Shown: positions 18,116 through 28,336, counted from the first letter of the stretch. The stretch is 64,000 nt of DNA from AP-15 sp963736715 (GCA_963736715.1 CAVTQA010000001.1:1-64000), one strand, 5' to 3'. A program made the numbers and translations. Notes: generated by a model from the letters alone, not told the origin.

Positions 18116-19241
18116 TCAGCCACTGGCGGTGATTGCGTCGGCGCCTTCGATGCGGGAGGCCAGGGCGGCGGCGAGGAAGCGGTCGAGGTCGCCGTCGAGC
18201 ACGGCGCCGGTATTCGAGGTTTCGACGCCGGTGCGCAAATCTTTGACCATCTGATACGGCTGCAGGACGTAAGAGCGGATCTGGTGGCCCCAGCCGATGT
18301 CGGTCTTGGTCGCGTTCATCGCGTCGGTCGCCGCCTCGCGCCGCTGTAATTCGGCCTCATAGAGCCTGGCGCGCAGCATCGCGAAGGCGTGCGCGCGGTT
18401 CTGGTGCTGCGAGCGCTCGCTCTGGCACTGCACGACGATGCCGCTCGGCATGTGGGTGATACGCACGGCGCTGTCCGTCTTGTTAACGTGCTGCCCGCCC
18501 GCCCCGGACGAGCGATAGGTGTCGATGCGCAGATCCTTGTCGTTGATCTCGACCTCGATCTTGTCGTCGACGACCGGGTAGACCCACACCGAGGCAAAGC
18601 TGGTGTGTCGGCGTGCGTTGGAATCGAAAGGCGATATGCGCACGAGGCGATGCACGCCGCTCTCCGTCTTGAGCCAGCCATAGGCGTCGGGGCCGTTGAT
18701 TCGGACGGTCGCCGATTTTATCCCGGCTTCCTCGCCGCCGCTCTCTTCGAGCCATTCGGCCTTGTAGCCGTGGGCTTCCGCCCAGCGGATATACATCCGC
18801 AGCAGCATCTCGGCCCAGTCCTGGGCCTCGGTTCCCCCTGCCCCGGCATGCACTTCGAGGTAGCAGTCATTGGCGTCCGCCTCGCCGGACAGGAGGCTTT
18901 CGAGCTCGCGCCTCGCCGCTTCCGCGCGCAGCTTTTCGAGCGCCGCCTCGGCATCGGCGACGACGGTCGCCTCGCCCTCGGCCTCAGCCATCTCGATCAG
19001 CTCGAGGGTGTCGGCGACCTCCCGCTCGATCCGGCGATAACTGCCGATCGCCTGGTCCAGCCTGGTGCGCTCGCGCAGCAGCTTTTGTGCCGCCGCGGGA
19101 TCATCCCAGAGGCGCGGATCCTCGGCCTGAGCATTCAGCTCGGCGAGGCGGCGATTTGCCGCTTCCCAGTCAAAGATGCCTCCTCAGCAGCGCCAACGAC
19201 TTGTTGATGTCGTCGGCGGCCGCCTGAATTTCGGCGCGCAT
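18116..19241 (-). CDS. prfB: Peptide chain release factor 2, with programmed +1 frameshift
   Basis: The main frame contains HAGAGGTEAQDWAEMLLRMY, the GGQ motif in SSGAGGQHVNKTDSAVRITH, and the family C-terminus. RF2 recognises UAA and UGA and releases the peptide with its GGQ loop. The true start is upstream in another frame: ATG at 19241 gives MRAEIQAAADDINKSLALLR then RHL, followed by an in-frame UGA. An AGGAGG and CTT-TGA-C at 19184-19169 reproduce the classical RF2 autoregulatory site. Slipping one base continues with DWEAANRRLAELNAQAEDPR and joins the long frame, giving a product of about 374 residues. RF2 thus limits its own synthesis. Annotating only 18116-18991 would lose the N-terminal domain. 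It is convergent with the helicase gene and lies just downstream of the PBP1A gene. Confidence 0.95.
19169..19184 (-). promoter_or_regulatory. RF2 programmed frameshift site
   Basis: On the minus strand AGGAGG (19184-19179) is followed by CAT, then CTT-TGA-C (19175-19169). Spacing from the SD-like element to the CUU-UGA slip codon is three bases, as in the E. coli prfB site. When RF2 is scarce, the ribosome pauses at UGA and shifts +1. Confidence 0.95.
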
Positions 19242-19300
19242 CGCTTACTCCGAGTTGTGTTCCTCTACGTAATTCCCGCGGCAGCGGGGCTCACGGTATT

Positions 19301-21823
19301 CTAATATAGGCCGCCCGTGCCGCTGGCCGGAGCACCGCGCACCGGCGCCAGCATTGTCTCGCCGGCCTCTGCCCCGCCGGTCGAGGCGATCGGTGTCTCA
19401 TCTTCATCAGGCACGTGCTGCAACCCTAAATTTCGGTTGTGACCGGGCTCGGTCCCGGGCTTGTAAGCCTCATAGATGGCTGGCTCGCCCGCTCCGACAG
19501 GCAGGCCGGTCGCCGCGCTGACCCGGTAGAGCCGCATACCGGGCGGTGTGCGGAAAGCGGTCGCCGGGGCGTCCTTCAGCGCTGCAATCATAAAATCGCG
19601 AAAGACCGGGGCGGCGATATGCCCGCCAGTTTCGTCGTCGCCCAGACTGTCCGGATCGTCAAATCCGATATAGACGCCCGCCGCGAGATCGGGCGAGAAA
19701 CCGACGAACCACGCATCGCGCCAGTCGTTGGTGGTCCCGGTCTTGCCCGCGATCGGCTTGCCGACGGCCTGCACGACTTTGGCGGTGCCCCTCTCCACCA
19801 CGCCTTGCAACATCGTCACGATCTGGTAGGCCGAGCCCGGGTCGGCCACCTGCTCGCTCGTATCCGGGATGACCGGCACCGGCTGATGGCCCCACTCGAC
19901 ATCGTCGCAGCCGTCGCACGGTCGCTGATCGGCGCGAAAGATTGTCGCGCCATTGCGATCCTGCACCCGATCGATAAACGTCGGGGTGATTCGCTTGCCG
20001 CCATTGACCAGCATTGCGTAGGCGGCAGTGTGCCGCAGCAGGGTCGTCTCGCCGGCGCCCAGCGCCATCGAGTATTCCCGCGGCATGTGATCCATGATGC
20101 CGAAGCGTTCGACGGTCTCGGCGATCGACTCCATCCCGATTATCGATGCGACCCGCGCGGTCACCGCATTGAGCGATTGTTCGAGCGCGACACGCAGCGG
20201 CGTCGGCCCGCGGAACCTCACCTCCTGGCCGCGCTTCGTATAATTGGTTGGTGACCACATCGGCATCCCCGGGCCCTGAGGGAGCGATATCGGGCCGTCG
20301 ACGACCAATGTCGACGGGGTGAAGCCGTGATCGAGCGCGGTCAGATAGACGAACGGCTTGATTGACGACCCCGGTTGACGTTTTGCCTGGGTGGCGCGGT
20401 CGAACTGGCTCGTCGCGAAGCTGAACCCACCGCTGATCGCGAGGACGCGCCCGGTGTGCGGGTCTATGGCAACCAGCGCGCCCGAGACTTCCGGCACCTG
20501 GCACAACGTGAAGAGGCCGGGGGTGTAGAGGCCGGCAGGCTTGCCGCTGTTCGGCTCGGCTTTCGCGGCGTTGACCGGGTCGACCATCACAACATCGCCC
20601 GGCTTGACGACATCGGCTGCGCCGCGCGGATAGGGACCCAAGGTGCCATTGTCGAAGCGCGGCCGCGCCCAGCGCATTTCTGAGAACGGAATGCGCCCAC
20701 TGGCGCCGTTGGCAAAGCCGATAGCCGCGCCGTCCGGCTCGCTGCGGACCACCATCGCGAGGCGCCATCCGACATCGAGCGCGACGCCGGGCACCGGCAC
20801 GGCGGCGAGATGCGCCGCCCAGTCCCCCTTGGGGTCGATGCGGGCAATGGCGCCGCGCCACCCGCCATGACTGTGCTCGTAGGCGATCAACCCGGTGCGC
20901 AGCGCCTTGTCCGAAGCCGCCTGCAATCGTTCATCGAGACTGGTGCGCACCGACAGCCCAGCCCCGTACAGCACCTTTTCGCCATAGCGGGCCAGCAGGT
21001 CGCGCCTGACCTCCTCAGCGAAATAAGGGGCTCTGACCTCTTCCGCCTCCTGGCGATGGCGAATCTCGAGCGGTTGCGCTTCGGCTTGTGCAGCCTCCGC
21101 CTGGGTGGCTACTCCGTCTTCGACCATTCTGTCGACAACCCAATCGCGGCGAGCTTTTGCCGTCTGCGGGAAGCGCGCCGGGCTGTATCGGTTCGGCGCC
21201 TTCGGAAGACCGGCGAGGAAAGCGGCCTCGCCGAGGGTCAGTTCATCGAGAGATTTGTCGAAATAGGTGAGCGCCGCAGCCGCAACACCGTAAGCCCCAG
21301 AGCCGAGATAGATTTCGTTTAGGTAGAGTTCGAGGATCCGCTCCTTCGGCAACGCGGCCTCGATGCGGGTGGCCAGCAAAATCTCCTTTACTTTGCGTTC
21401 GATCGAAACCTCGTTCGAAAGCAGCATGTTCTTGGCGACTTGCTGCGTGATCGTCGAGGCGCCGACCGGACGGCGATTGGCGCGAAACCGGCTCAGATCG
21501 GTGATCGCGGCGCGTAGAATCGAAACGGGGTCGACCCCGTGATGGTTGTAGAAATTTTTGTCTTCGGCAGACAAAAAGGCATTGATGACGGGTTTCGGGA
21601 TCGCCTGTATCGGCACAAAAATCCGCCGCTCAGTTGCGTATTCGGCGAGAAGCCGCCCGTCGCCCGCGTGCACTCGGGTCATGATCGGCGGCTGATAATG
21701 CGCAAGCTGCTGGTAATCCGGCAGGTCACGACCGAAATACCAGAGTGTGATCCCGACAAATCCACAGCCTGCAATGGCCAGCATGACTGCGCAGACAAAA
21801 AGAAATCGAAAGATCTTAACCAT
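19301..21823 (-). CDS. mrcA: Penicillin-binding protein 1A (bifunctional peptidoglycan synthase)
   Basis: About 840 residues. An N-terminal membrane anchor (FRFLFVCAVMLAIAG) is followed by a GT51 glycosyltransferase domain with SAEDKNFYNHHGVDP (catalytic Glu about residue 87) and GASTITQQVAKN, then a PBP1A-specific insertion, then the transpeptidase with SxxK in RQPGSSIKPFVYLTAL, SxN in LEQSLNAVTA and KTGTTNDWRD. It polymerises lipid II and cross-links peptides at the periplasmic face. I chose the second Met (21823); seven codons upstream another ATG (21844) exists but lacks a better context. Divergent from rne, with about 500 bases between. Length and motifs are normal for the family. Confidence 0.95.
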   Translation of the reverse strand: MVKIFRFLFVCAVMLAIAGCGFVGITLWYFGRDLPDYQQLAHYQPPIMTRVHAGDGRLLAEYATERRIFVPIQAIPKPVINAFLSAEDKNFYNHHGVDPVSILRAAITDLSRFRANRRPVGASTITQQVAKNMLLSNEVSIERKVKEILLATRIEAALPKERILELYLNEIYLGSGAYGVAAAALTYFDKSLDELTLGEAAFLAGLPKAPNRYSPARFPQTAKARRDWVVDRMVEDGVATQAEAAQAEAQPLEIRHRQEAEEVRAPYFAEEVRRDLLARYGEKVLYGAGLSVRTSLDERLQAASDKALRTGLIAYEHSHGGWRGAIARIDPKGDWAAHLAAVPVPGVALDVGWRLAMVVRSEPDGAAIGFANGASGRIPFSEMRWARPRFDNGTLGPYPRGAADVVKPGDVVMVDPVNAAKAEPNSGKPAGLYTPGLFTLCQVPEVSGALVAIDPHTGRVLAISGGFSFATSQFDRATQAKRQPGSSIKPFVYLTALDHGFTPSTLVVDGPISLPQGPGMPMWSPTNYTKRGQEVRFRGPTPLRVALEQSLNAVTARVASIIGMESIAETVERFGIMDHMPREYSMALGAGETTLLRHTAAYAMLVNGGKRITPTFIDRVQDRNGATIFRADQRPCDGCDDVEWGHQPVPVIPDTSEQVADPGSAYQIVTMLQGVVERGTAKVVQAVGKPIAGKTGTTNDWRDAWFVGFSPDLAAGVYIGFDDPDSLGDDETGGHIAAPVFRDFMIAALKDAPATAFRTPPGMRLYRVSAATGLPVGAGEPAIYEAYKPGTEPGHNRNLGLQHVPDEDETPIASTGGAEAGETMLAPVRGAPASGTGGLY

Positions 21824-22332
21824 GTTGCTACAGTCTGCGACCATCCCTTTGCAAACGGCCGCCAGACCACAGGCATACCATGACCCCGCGCGGCCGGGCC
21901 TTCATATGCGCTATTGGCGATACCATTCCAAGCATGTTTTAACGAACCCGTTCGATCCGGTGGGCGTGTGGTCGATCGCGCGAAGAGGATCGCCGATCGG
22001 ACGAAATGATTGTGGCAGGCTGCTTTACTCTATACAGTCGGGATTGCGAAAAATCGCCGTTCGCCGACCGGGCGCCGCGCCCGGTGGGGCTATGCGACAC
22101 AAGCCCGCGGAAGGGCAGCTGCTCGGCTGCCGCCGCGCCGGCTCGCAGCGCCGGGCGACACGGATCGTAGGAACCCGAAGCCGCTAAAAGGCTCCCCTGA
22201 CAAAACCATGGCCGATCTCTCCTCATCGCTTAGTGGATTAGCTTCAGGCGCCTGTGGCTTCATTGCAGACAGGAGCGCGCCACCGGCCGATTTTCGCGCG
22301 GCTGCGGCAGCGTGCCTCGGAGTTATGCCAGA
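21824..22332. other. Divergent intergenic region between PBP1A and RNase E genes
   Basis: About 510 bases with no convincing gene. It must hold the promoters of mrcA and rne and the 5' leader of rne. RNase E leaders are often autoregulated by cleavage in gammaproteobacteria. Here I see only a short hairpin AGCC...AGGCT near 22180, so that is not demonstrated. Confidence 0.35.
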
Positions 22333-25300
22333 ATGGCAAAACGCATGCTCATCGATGCCACCCACCCGGAAGAGACCAGGGTGGTGGTGCTCAGCGGCAA
22401 TCGACTCGAAGAGTTCGATTTCGAATCATCTACGAAGAAGCAGGTAAAGGGGAATATCTACCTCGCCAAGGTTACCCGCGTCGAACCATCGCTGCAGGCG
22501 GCCTTTGTCGACTACGGTAATCACCGGCATGGCTTCCTAGCTTTTAGCGAAATTCATCCCGATTACTACAAGATCCCGGTCGGCGACCGAGAGCCGAACG
22601 GCCTCGATTCGGCACACGAGGAAAGCGAGACGCGGGAAGCCGAACCCGAAGCCGCGAGCGAAGAAGGTGTTTCACTAGGAGCGGCGTTGCCCGAGCCGGT
22701 CCCTGTCCCGGCCACACCAGACGGCGGCGAGGACGAAGGATCAGAGGCCGCAGAATCGGAAGTGCGCGAAGCCCCGGATCTGCCGCCGCACCATGCCGAG
22801 CCGGCCGGCGACGGAGAGGCGCACTCGGCAGAGATGGTTGCCGAAACGCCTCGGACCGAAGAGACACCGGCCGACGCGCCGGGGGAATCCTTGCTTCGGG
22901 AGCCAGAGGGCCCCGAGAAGAACGCGAGGACACCGGAACCCGCGACCGCCACGACGATCCCGATCGTAGCGGCGACGCACGATTGGGAAGAGCAGGCCGC
23001 AGCGGCTGACGTGCCCCGCGAGCCGGAGACCGGCGCAAACGACGCGACGACGCCGGAGCCCGGCCCGACAAACACGGTCACCATCGCAGCGGCTTTGGCC
23101 GGGCCGGACGACGTGGTCGTTTCGGCTCTCGAATTTCCGCCTGAGGGGGCGCAGCCGGACATGCTCGCCGCCGCCGAGGAGGGCACGGCCGCCGCTCTCG
23201 CCGAGAGCGGGGTTGATCCCGAAGCGGTCGAGACGCTCGGCGGGGATGAGTTCGAAGAAGCCGAGCACCAGCGCTCGCGCACGATACGGCACTACAAGAT
23301 CCAGGAGGTGATCAAGCGGCGGCAGATCATGCTCGTCCAGGTCACCAAGGAGGAGCGCGGCACCAAGGGCGCCGCCCTGACGACCTACCTTTCGCTTGCC
23401 GGCCGCTATTGCGTGCTGATGCCAAACACGGCGCGCGGTGGCGGGGTATCGCGCAAGATCACCAGCATCGCCGACCGCCGCCGCCTAAAGGATATCCTCG
23501 AGGAGCTGGATATTCCCGAAGGCATGGGGGTGATCGTACGCACCGCCGGGGCCGAACGCTCGAAGGCCGAGATCAAGCGGGATTATGAATACCTGCTGCG
23601 CCTGTGGAACGAGATCCGCGAGTTGACATTGCGCTCCACCGCTCCCGCCTTGATTTATGAAGAGGGCAACCTAATCAAGCGGTCGATCCGCGACCTCTAT
23701 ACGCGCGACATAGACGAGGTTCTGGTCGAAGGCGAAGAAGGCTATCGCACGGCGAAGGCATTCATGAAGATGCTGATGCCGAGCCATGCCAAGCGGGTCC
23801 AGCCTTACCGCGATCCTCAGATCGGCCTGTTGCACCGCTTCCAGGTCGAAAGCCAGATCGACGCTATTCATTCGCCGATCGTACAGCTGCGCTCCGGCGG
23901 CTATGTCGTGTTCAATCAGACCGAGGCATTGGTCGCGATCGACGTCAATTCCGGCCGCTCGACGCGCGAACGCAACATCGAGGAGACGGCGGTCCGAACC
24001 AACCTCGAAGCGGCCGAGGAGATCGCGCGCCAGCTCAGATTGCGGGACCTTGCCGGCTTGATTGTGATCGATTTCATCGACATGGAAGAGCACCGCAATC
24101 AGTCGGCGGTAGAGCGGCGGCTAAAGGAGGCACTGAAAAACGACCGCGCACGAATCCAAGTCGGCCGGATCAGCGCGTTCGGCCTGTTGGAGATGTCGCG
24201 CCAGCGGCTGCGCCCGTCGCTCGTCGAGACATCCACGCAGCCTTGTCCCCATTGCGGCGGCACCGGTTTCATTCGGTCGACGGAGTCGACGGCACTCTAC
24301 GTGCTGCGCTCGATCGAAGAGGAGGGGATGCGGCGGCGCTCCGCCGAGATTTGCGTTCACGTTCCAACCATGGTCGCGCTCTATATCCTGAACCAGAAAC
24401 GCAACTCGCTGGTGCAGCTGGAGGCGCGTTACGCAATTCGAGTTCTGGTCGCGCGAGACGATGCGCTGATACCGCCGGCCTTTCGTCTGGAGCGGCTGCG
24501 CGCGTATGCGGCAGCCGAGCCAGTGGCTTTGCCGGCTGCACCTCTCACCCAAGCCTCGGTCTCGGACGATGAGGAAGAAATCGACGAGGCCGCGGAAGCT
24601 TCCGAGGCCGAGCAGGAGAGCGGTGATGATGGCCACGGCCGCAGCCGCCGCCGTCGTCGGCGGCGGCGCCGTCACGAAGAAGAGCCTGCCTCGCAGTCTG
24701 CGGCGCCTACGGCCCAGACCGGCGACGAAGTAGCGGAGGACGAGGCCGATCTCGTCGGTGAGACCAGTCGAAACGAAAGCGAGGAAATCGACAGCGACGA
24801 GGAGAGTGAAACCGAGCGTCGGCGCCGGCGGCGCGGCCGGCGAGGCGGCAGACGACGCGTACACCGGGAGGGTGGTGTGGAGCCCGGTTTCGAAGAACCG
24901 CGCCCGGCTGTCGATACCGTCGAGATTTTGCCGACTCCTGAGGTCCAAGAAAGCGAGCAGATGCTGGTTGAAGCGCGCGCCGGCTGGCCCGACGAGATCG
25001 GCGCCGTGGCAATCGAAACGGCAAGTTTGCCGGCGCTTGCCGGCGATGGTCAGGCCAGTACCGAAAACATCTCTGCGGCAGGCGAAAGTGAACCGGGCGC
25101 GGCGGGACCTGCTGAAAGGGCCGGGCACGACGCGCCGCATCCCCAGCACTCTAGGGAAGCGCCGGACGAGGAGCGGGAGGGTCGGCCAGGATCGCTGCCC
25201 ACCGCCGAGGCCGAGCAGGGGGTCCCCTACACCAGCGAAATGGAACGGGAACTCGAACCGGCGTCCGCCGAATTGGAGGAGCAGCACAAGCCGGAGCCGG

Positions 25301-25377
25301 CACACCCAGTGGAAACCGTGACCGAGAAGCCGGCAAACCCCCGGCGCGGCTGGTGGCAGCGGCTGATCCAGTCCTAG
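22333..25377 (+). CDS. rne: Ribonuclease E/G family endoribonuclease
   Basis: About 1014 residues. The start MAKRMLIDATHPEETRVVVL is typical of alphaproteobacterial RNase E. The S1 RNA-binding domain (30-95) is interrupted by a long acidic, low-complexity insertion (about 95-315) and resumes at HYKIQEVIKRRQIMLVQVTK. The catalytic part has Asp in VAIDVNSGRS (D537) and in IVIDFIDM (D580), and the zinc link CPHCGGTG (C638, C641) needed for dimer pairing. The C-terminal third is disordered, with an acidic/arginine-rich patch (RRRRRRRRRHEEE) likely to bind RNA and degradosome partners. It initiates mRNA decay and processes rRNA and tRNA in the cytoplasm. I chose ATG 22333 over 22312 because of the family start. 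Confidence 0.93.
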   Translation: MAKRMLIDATHPEETRVVVLSGNRLEEFDFESSTKKQVKGNIYLAKVTRVEPSLQAAFVDYGNHRHGFLAFSEIHPDYYKIPVGDREPNGLDSAHEESETREAEPEAASEEGVSLGAALPEPVPVPATPDGGEDEGSEAAESEVREAPDLPPHHAEPAGDGEAHSAEMVAETPRTEETPADAPGESLLREPEGPEKNARTPEPATATTIPIVAATHDWEEQAAAADVPREPETGANDATTPEPGPTNTVTIAAALAGPDDVVVSALEFPPEGAQPDMLAAAEEGTAAALAESGVDPEAVETLGGDEFEEAEHQRSRTIRHYKIQEVIKRRQIMLVQVTKEERGTKGAALTTYLSLAGRYCVLMPNTARGGGVSRKITSIADRRRLKDILEELDIPEGMGVIVRTAGAERSKAEIKRDYEYLLRLWNEIRELTLRSTAPALIYEEGNLIKRSIRDLYTRDIDEVLVEGEEGYRTAKAFMKMLMPSHAKRVQPYRDPQIGLLHRFQVESQIDAIHSPIVQLRSGGYVVFNQTEALVAIDVNSGRSTRERNIEETAVRTNLEAAEEIARQLRLRDLAGLIVIDFIDMEEHRNQSAVERRLKEALKNDRARIQVGRISAFGLLEMSRQRLRPSLVETSTQPCPHCGGTGFIRSTESTALYVLRSIEEEGMRRRSAEICVHVPTMVALYILNQKRNSLVQLEARYAIRVLVARDDALIPPAFRLERLRAYAAAEPVALPAAPLTQASVSDDEEEIDEAAEASEAEQESGDDGHGRSRRRRRRRRRHEEEPASQSAAPTAQTGDEVAEDEADLVGETSRNESEEIDSDEESETERRRRRRGRRGGRRRVHREGGVEPGFEEPRPAVDTVEILPTPEVQESEQMLVEARAGWPDEIGAVAIETASLPALAGDGQASTENISAAGESEPGAAGPAERAGHDAPHPQHSREAPDEEREGRPGSLPTAEAEQGVPYTSEMERELEPASAELEEQHKPEPAHPVETVTEKPANPRRGWWQRLIQS

Positions 25378-25509
25378 CGCGGGTCCGCGCGCGATCGATG
25401 GCGGCCTTGCCCCGCCCTCGCCGCAATTTTATCGTGAAGTGAATTATGCGGGTTGACCTGTGCTCGCCGGTCATGTTGAGACACTCGTCAAGGGCGGGTC
25501 CGTAGGTCC

Positions 25510-26892
25510 TTGAAGGCGGCGCCGGTGACTTCTCGTATCCTCCGTTCAAGCGCGGCGATTGGCCTCGCGGCGTCGCTCGTCATTGCTCAAACCGCGGCCG
25601 CGGGCGAGAGCATCATCCGCGATACCGAGATCGAGGGCGACATACGGACCATGGTGACCCCGATCTGGAAGGCGGCGGGGCTCGAGCCGAGCTCGCTGCA
25701 CGTCTATCTCGTCGAAGACAAACAGATCAATTCCTTCGTCGCCGGCGGCCAGAACGAATTCATCAACAGCGGATTGATAATGCGCGCAGAAACGCCGAAC
25801 CAGCTGATCGGGGTGCTCGCGCATGAAACCGGCCATATTGCCGGAGGGCACCTGACGCGCTTTCAAGAGGCGGCACGGAACGCCAGCATCGAAGGAATCA
25901 TCGCGATGGTGCTCGGCGCCGCTGCCACCGTCGCCGGCAGAGGCAGCGGGGGCGGCGCGGCCTTGCTCGGGGCCCAAGGCGTCGCGGAACGGGCGTTCAT
26001 GCAATATTCGGTAACGCAGGAAGCCTCCGCCGATCACGCGGCTATGACCTTTTTGGACGCGAGCGGTCAGTCGGCGCGCGGGCTCCTTCAGTTCTTTCAG
26101 GTTCTTCAGGGCGAAGAGATGCTCGCCGGGATCCGTGAGGATCCGTATCTGCGAACGCATCCGCTGACCGCGCAACGCATCGACTACGTCCGCAACCACG
26201 TCGAGCATTCGCGCTTCTCGAACGTTCCGGACTCGCAGGCCAACATCGACCTGTTGAAACGGATAAAGGTCAAGCTCGACGCCTTCATCTCGCCGCCTGC
26301 GTCGACCCTTGCCTCCTATCCGGAGAAGGACCAGTCGGTTCTCGCGCGCTATGCCCGGGCAATCGCCTATTACCGGATTCCAAAACTGGACAAGGCTCTG
26401 CCGACAATCGACGGGCTGATTCGGGATTATCCGAGCGACCCCTACTATCGCGAGCTCAAGGGGCAGATGCTGTTCGAGAATGGCCGCATCGCCGAAGCAG
26501 TCCAGCCTTACGAGGAAGCCGTTCGGCTCGCGCCCACCGCGCCGTTGCTGCGCATTTCGCTCGCGCAAGTCTACATCGAATTGAATGATCCGAAGGTGAA
26601 CAAGCGCGCTATCGCCTATCTCAACGATGCCATGCGCACCGAGGACAAGGAGACCCAGGCCTGGCACCTGCTCGCGACCGCATACGGGCGCGATAATCAG
26701 ATCGGCATGGCCGCCTTGGCACTGGCCGAGGAAGGTCTCGCAGCCGGAAAGAAGAAGGACGCCCAACAGCAGGCCCTTCGGGCCAAGGCGCTATTGCCGA
26801 AAAACTCCGCCGGCTACAATCGCGCTGAAAACATCCATCTTGAGGCGGAGCACATCGAGGAGTTGGCGGGCGGCGTCGCGAACTCTCGCTGA
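25510..26892 (+). CDS. Periplasmic M48 metalloprotease with TPR-like tail (BepA/YfgC-like)
   Basis: About 460 residues. A signal peptide (RSSAAIGLAASLVIAQTAAA) is followed by an M48 peptidase domain with the zinc motif HETGH (about 105-109), the third ligand in QEASAD (about E171), and a membrane-leaning glycine/alanine stretch. The C-terminal half (about 270-440) contains TPR-like helices such as IAYYRIPKLDKALPTIDG and LYREL-type pairs. BepA-like proteins act in outer-membrane protein quality control, degrading stalled LptD/Bam clients. The start is uncertain: a TTG at 25510 or GTG at 25525 both precede the signal peptide. The DsbA-type gene follows after 45 bases in the same direction, a pairing that fits envelope protein folding. 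Confidence 0.88.
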   Translation: MKAAPVTSRILRSSAAIGLAASLVIAQTAAAGESIIRDTEIEGDIRTMVTPIWKAAGLEPSSLHVYLVEDKQINSFVAGGQNEFINSGLIMRAETPNQLIGVLAHETGHIAGGHLTRFQEAARNASIEGIIAMVLGAAATVAGRGSGGGAALLGAQGVAERAFMQYSVTQEASADHAAMTFLDASGQSARGLLQFFQVLQGEEMLAGIREDPYLRTHPLTAQRIDYVRNHVEHSRFSNVPDSQANIDLLKRIKVKLDAFISPPASTLASYPEKDQSVLARYARAIAYYRIPKLDKALPTIDGLIRDYPSDPYYRELKGQMLFENGRIAEAVQPYEEAVRLAPTAPLLRISLAQVYIELNDPKVNKRAIAYLNDAMRTEDKETQAWHLLATAYGRDNQIGMAALALAEEGLAAGKKKDAQQQALRAKALLPKNSAGYNRAENIHLEAEHIEELAGGVANSR

Positions 26893-26937
26893 TCGCACGA
26901 TCCCCTCTCTAACCGTTTTCCTAAGGGAGTATTCGAC

Positions 26938-27690
26938 GTGATGCCGTTTCGCACGCCGTTTGTGGCCTCCGCGCTGGTCTGTGGTTTGATTATCGTTCTG
27001 CAAGGCGGACCAGTAAAAGCTGCTGAAATTCCAACGGAGCAGCGACAGGCAATCGAGGGAATTATCCACGACTACCTTCTCCACAACCCCGACGTTTTGA
27101 TCGAAGCACTGCACGGGGCCGAAGAGAAGCTGAACCGCGAGGCAGATGTCAAAGCGGTAAAGGCTCTCAGCGATCAGCGAAGCGAGATTTTCGATGACCC
27201 GGCAACGCCGGTTGGGGGAGATCCGCGGGGCGATGTGACAATCGTCGAGTTCTTCGACTACCGCTGTCCATACTGCAAGCAAGTGCAGCCTTCATTGCAG
27301 GCTTTGCTGAAGGGAGACCCCAAGCTGCGCTTCCTCTACAAGGAAATGCCGGTCCTCGGAGCGCCGTCAGTCACTGCCGCGCGTGCCGCTCTCGCGGCTC
27401 AGCGGCAGGGCAAATACGAGGCGTTTCATAACGCAATGATGGCAACCAAAGGTCAGATCACCGACGAAACGGTCTATAAAGTCGCCGGTTCGGTAGGACT
27501 CGATGTCGACCGGCTGAAGCAGGACATGAACGCGCCGGATATCCAGCGGGCGCTTAAGACCAATTTGGCGCTCGCCGACGCGCTCAACATCCGCGGAACC
27601 CCTGGTTTCATTGTCGGCAATCACATCGTCCCGGGCGCGATCGACCTGGACACCCTGCAGAACATGGTCGCCGAGGCGCGAAAGGAATAG
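26938..27690 (+). CDS. DsbA-family thiol-disulfide oxidoreductase, secreted
   Basis: About 250 residues. An N-terminal signal segment (ALVCGLIIVLQGGPVKA) precedes a helical linker with HDYLLHNPDVLIEAL, as in ScsC/Com1-type DsbA proteins. The thioredoxin fold has CPYC (about 110-113) within EFFDYRCPYCKQVQP and the cis-proline loop GTPGFIVG. It would oxidise or isomerise cysteines of periplasmic proteins. AAGGGAG eight bases before GTG 26938 supports that start; ATG follows at 26941. It lies just behind the M48 protease and converges with maiA, four bases apart. Which isomerase or oxidase role it plays cannot be told from sequence. Confidence 0.9.
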   Translation: MMPFRTPFVASALVCGLIIVLQGGPVKAAEIPTEQRQAIEGIIHDYLLHNPDVLIEALHGAEEKLNREADVKAVKALSDQRSEIFDDPATPVGGDPRGDVTIVEFFDYRCPYCKQVQPSLQALLKGDPKLRFLYKEMPVLGAPSVTAARAALAAQRQGKYEAFHNAMMATKGQITDETVYKVAGSVGLDVDRLKQDMNAPDIQRALKTNLALADALNIRGTPGFIVGNHIVPGAIDLDTLQNMVAEARKE

Positions 27691-27694
27691 CTGG

Positions 27695-28336
27695 CTACGC
27701 CTCGTAGTCCGGCTGTTTGCTCGGATGTGCCGCGATAAAGGGCCCGAGCTTCATGCAGTTCTCGTAAATCCGCATCAGCGTCGGATACGGCCTGAAATCA
27801 AGCTGGTAGCGCTCCGCATTGACGACTTGTGGGACAAGGGCGATGTCCGCCAACCCGGGTGAGTCTCCGTGGCAGAACGCGGCAGTCCGGGCGTCGCCAG
27901 CGAGCAGCGTCTCGAGCGCCTGAAATCCCGCGGCGATCCAATGATTGTACCACTTGGCGATCGCCGCCTCGTCATGGCCGAGTTCTCGCATCAAGTAACG
28001 CAGCACGCGCAAGTTATTGATCGGGTGTATGTCGCACGCGACGATGTCGGCGAGCGCCCGAACCCGCGCCCGGTCGGCGGGCTGCTTCGGCAAGAACGGT
28101 GGCTCCGGGTGGAGCTCGTCGAGGTATTCCAAGATCGCCATTGATTAAATCAGGGTCTGTCCGCCATCTTCGAGCGCCGGGACGAGACCTTGAGGGTTGA
28201 CGCTGCGATAATCGGGCCTGCTCTGATCGTTGCGGCGCAGGTGGATCGCTGCGGTGTCGTAAGGGAGCCCCTTCAGATTGAGGGCGATGCGGACCCTAAA
28301 CGCGGCAGAGGACCTGAAAAAGCTGTACAGCTTCAT
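27695..28336 (-). pseudogene. maiA: Maleylacetoacetate isomerase (zeta GST) with an in-frame stop
   Basis: The minus strand from 28336 reads MKLYSFFRSSAAFRVRIALN and on to SVNPQGLVPALEDGGQTLI, then a TAA at 28147-28145, and continues without frame change as SMAILEYLDELHPEPPFLPK to YEA at 27695. The complete frame is 213 residues, the normal length for MaiA, with the SSxxxRVRIAL glutathione-binding motif. The family usually has Gln in LxQSLAI, so CAA to TAA is the simplest explanation. MaiA converts maleylacetoacetate to fumarylacetoacetate in tyrosine/phenylalanine breakdown. No hmgA or fahA is nearby. The second half can start at ATG 28141 but would lack the glutathione site. A sequencing error is possible. 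Confidence 0.85.
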
